Shown here piece after piece: positions 13,059 to 14,176 of a stretch of 14,176 bases of DNA. Numbering within the stretch: position 1 is the stretch's first letter; every line of letters starts with the position of its first letter. A program made the position numbers and the translations under genes. The stretch is from Methylovulum sp. (lineage in GTDB: Bacteria; Pseudomonadota; Gammaproteobacteria; Methylococcales; Methylomonadaceae), in the NCBI GenBank assembly GCA_016919605.1, contig JACXTQ010000238.1:1-14176 (forward strand). The letters run 5' to 3'. Below the pieces are notes generated by a model. It saw only the letters and a program-made list of their open reading frames with translations. It had not been told where the DNA came from and did no database searches.

Positions 13059-14176
13059 CCATGACTAACTATCTTAAGGGCTTTTTTACCCGCCAAGCTC
13101 ATGTTGCCCGTTGCGGCCTGATCTATATAATCACTCCACCAGCTCATCAGCGGCTTTCTGCGTTCAAGGTAATTGGCTCTATTGTAAGCATTGCGTACTT
13201 CGTTCTTGCCAGTGTGCGCTAAGGCCGCTTCTATCACATCGGCATCAAACCCTTGCTCATTAAGTACGGTACTGGCTAATGACCTTAAGCCGTGCGCGAC
13301 TAATTGTTTATCAAACCCCATGCGTTTTAACGCCATGTTAGCCGTTTGGGGGTGGGTATGCGTCTTGTGATTTCTGTCCGAAGGAAAAACAAACTCACTA
13401 CGGGAGCTTATCGGTTTCATGACCTTAAGCAATTCCATACATTGGGGGGTTAATGGCACGGTATGCGGTTTCTTCTGTTTCATGCGTTCCATAGGTATAT
13501 CCCAAAGGCCCTTGTCAAAATCAATTTCATCCCAGCGAGTCCCCGCCGCTTCACTTGGCCTAACCATTGTATGCAATTGCCACTCGATAAGGCATCGGGT
13601 GGTCAACTTAATGCTGGCGTGGGTTAGCGTGGTCATTAACACGGGCAATTGCTCCGGCTTAAGGGTAGGCAAGTGCTGTTTGACGGGCAGTTGAAATGCT
13701 TTGCTTATCCCTGTTAATGGATTGTTTGGAATAATGCCTGTATTGACTGCGTAAACCATTATTTCATTAAGCCGTTGGCATAAACGCTTTACGGTTTCTA
13801 AACTGCCTTTAGCGGCAATCGGTTCAATGACTTCTATCGTTTTAATTGCGGTGATCTTATGAATGGGTACTTTACCTATATTAGGAAAAATATGTAGCTC
13901 AAGTGATCGCCATGTGTCTAATGAATGATCTTCTGAAACTGTTGATTTTTTAACGGCAAGCCATTTTTCAGCAATATGTTCAAGCGTATTGTTGAGGGCT
14001 ATATCATTTAGGCGATTGGATTCATCACGGTGTTCTTGTGGGTCAATGTCTTTTGCAAGTAACTCTTTGGCGGCATTTCGTTTGCTCCGTGCGTCCGCAA
14101 GGGATAAAGCCGGATATGAGCCAAAACTTAATGATGTTCGTTTTTTGGTGTATGGCTTGAAATAGTTAAATACCCA
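13055..14176 (-). CDS. P4-like (DUF4102) integrase, 5' end beyond the window
   Basis: This is a tyrosine integrase of genomic islands. The 373 visible residues run from an N-terminal arm-binding domain (FKPYTKKRTSLSFGSYPALSLADAR near residues 6-30) through the core-binding domain (LEHIAEKWLAVKK, about 65-135) to the catalytic domain. Catalytic residues, counting visible residues only: Arg206 (MVRPSEAAG), the lysine segment MKQKKPHTVPL, His295-x2-Arg298 (AHGLRS), His321 (LAHTGKNEV) and Tyr331 (RNAYNRANY). The ending SWWSDYID is typical. The usual length (~400 aa) implies about 30-40 residues missing to the right. The frame is open to 14176, so the true start is outside and the Met at 13759 is internal. 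P4-type integrases usually lie just downstream of their tRNA/tmRNA target, placing such a gene right of the window on the minus strand. Confidence 0.95.
   Translation of the reverse strand, partial: WVFNYFKPYTKKRTSLSFGSYPALSLADARSKRNAAKELLAKDIDPQEHRDESNRLNDIALNNTLEHIAEKWLAVKKSTVSEDHSLDTWRSLELHIFPNIGKVPIHKITAIKTIEVIEPIAAKGSLETVKRLCQRLNEIMVYAVNTGIIPNNPLTGISKAFQLPVKQHLPTLKPEQLPVLMTTLTHASIKLTTRCLIEWQLHTMVRPSEAAGTRWDEIDFDKGLWDIPMERMKQKKPHTVPLTPQCMELLKVMKPISSRSEFVFPSDRNHKTHTHPQTANMALKRMGFDKQLVAHGLRSLASTVLNEQGFDADVIEAALAHTGKNEVRNAYNRANYLERRKPLMSWWSDYIDQAATGNMSLAGKKALKIVSHG

Noticed and set aside
13055..13759. Integrase starting at the Met at 13759 (234 aa), a truncated recombinase
   Set aside because: The same frame stays open to 14176 and encodes the arm-binding and core-binding domains, so the gene simply leaves the window.

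Overview
The window looks like a gammaproteobacterial chromosome segment. The support is the subtype I-F CRISPR-Cas genes (cas7f/csy3, cas6f/csy4), the proteobacterial EcoAI/EcoEI-like type I restriction genes and the P4-like integrase. Genus cannot be read from the sequence. A methanotroph or sulfur-oxidiser-like gammaproteobacterium is only a guess.

Layout, left to right. (1) 1-2073: the 3' part of a type I-F cas operon (csy3 partial, csy4 complete), a leader with an IHF-like site and a promoter, and a short array of six full repeats, six spacers and a truncated seventh repeat. A hairpin-rich trailer and a strong intrinsic terminator (about 2207-2248) close this block. (2) 2249-2657: AT-rich intergenic DNA. 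On the minus strand, 2345-2361 resembles the 3' end of a tmRNA/tRNA gene, and 2393-2441 carries three copies of a GTTACTA-type motif. I read these as the left attachment core and integrase arm sites of a genomic island. (3) 2658-8845: a minus-strand operon hsdR-hsdM-hsdS plus a 126-residue unknown gene, forming a complete type I restriction-modification system with type IB features. (4) 9046-11016: two plus-strand genes of unknown function (385 and 265 aa). The second has a cysteine cluster and a putative C-terminal DNA-binding segment. A terminator follows. (5) 11275-13058: a compact plus-strand operon of an AlpA-like regulator (64 aa), an HTH plus zinc-ribbon protein (155 aa) and a tyrosine recombinase (369 aa). 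(6) 13055-14176: a P4-like (DUF4102-type) integrase on the minus strand, cut by the right edge, with its stop codon overlapping that of the other recombinase.

Working model: DNA from about 2345 to beyond 14176 is an integrative island carried by the P4-like integrase. Its probable target is the 3' end of a tmRNA (ssrA) or tRNA gene that should lie just right of the window on the minus strand. Type I RM is the recognisable cargo. The unknown pair and the AlpA/HTH-zinc/recombinase operon are either further cargo or a second nested mobile module. The CRISPR-Cas locus lies outside the island. The strongest candidates for something undescribed are the two-gene unknown module with its AlpA/HTH-zinc/recombinase partner, and the I-F repeat whose stem lacks the usual base-closing C-G pair. 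In that repeat, the Cas6f shows changes at the matching RNA-contact positions.
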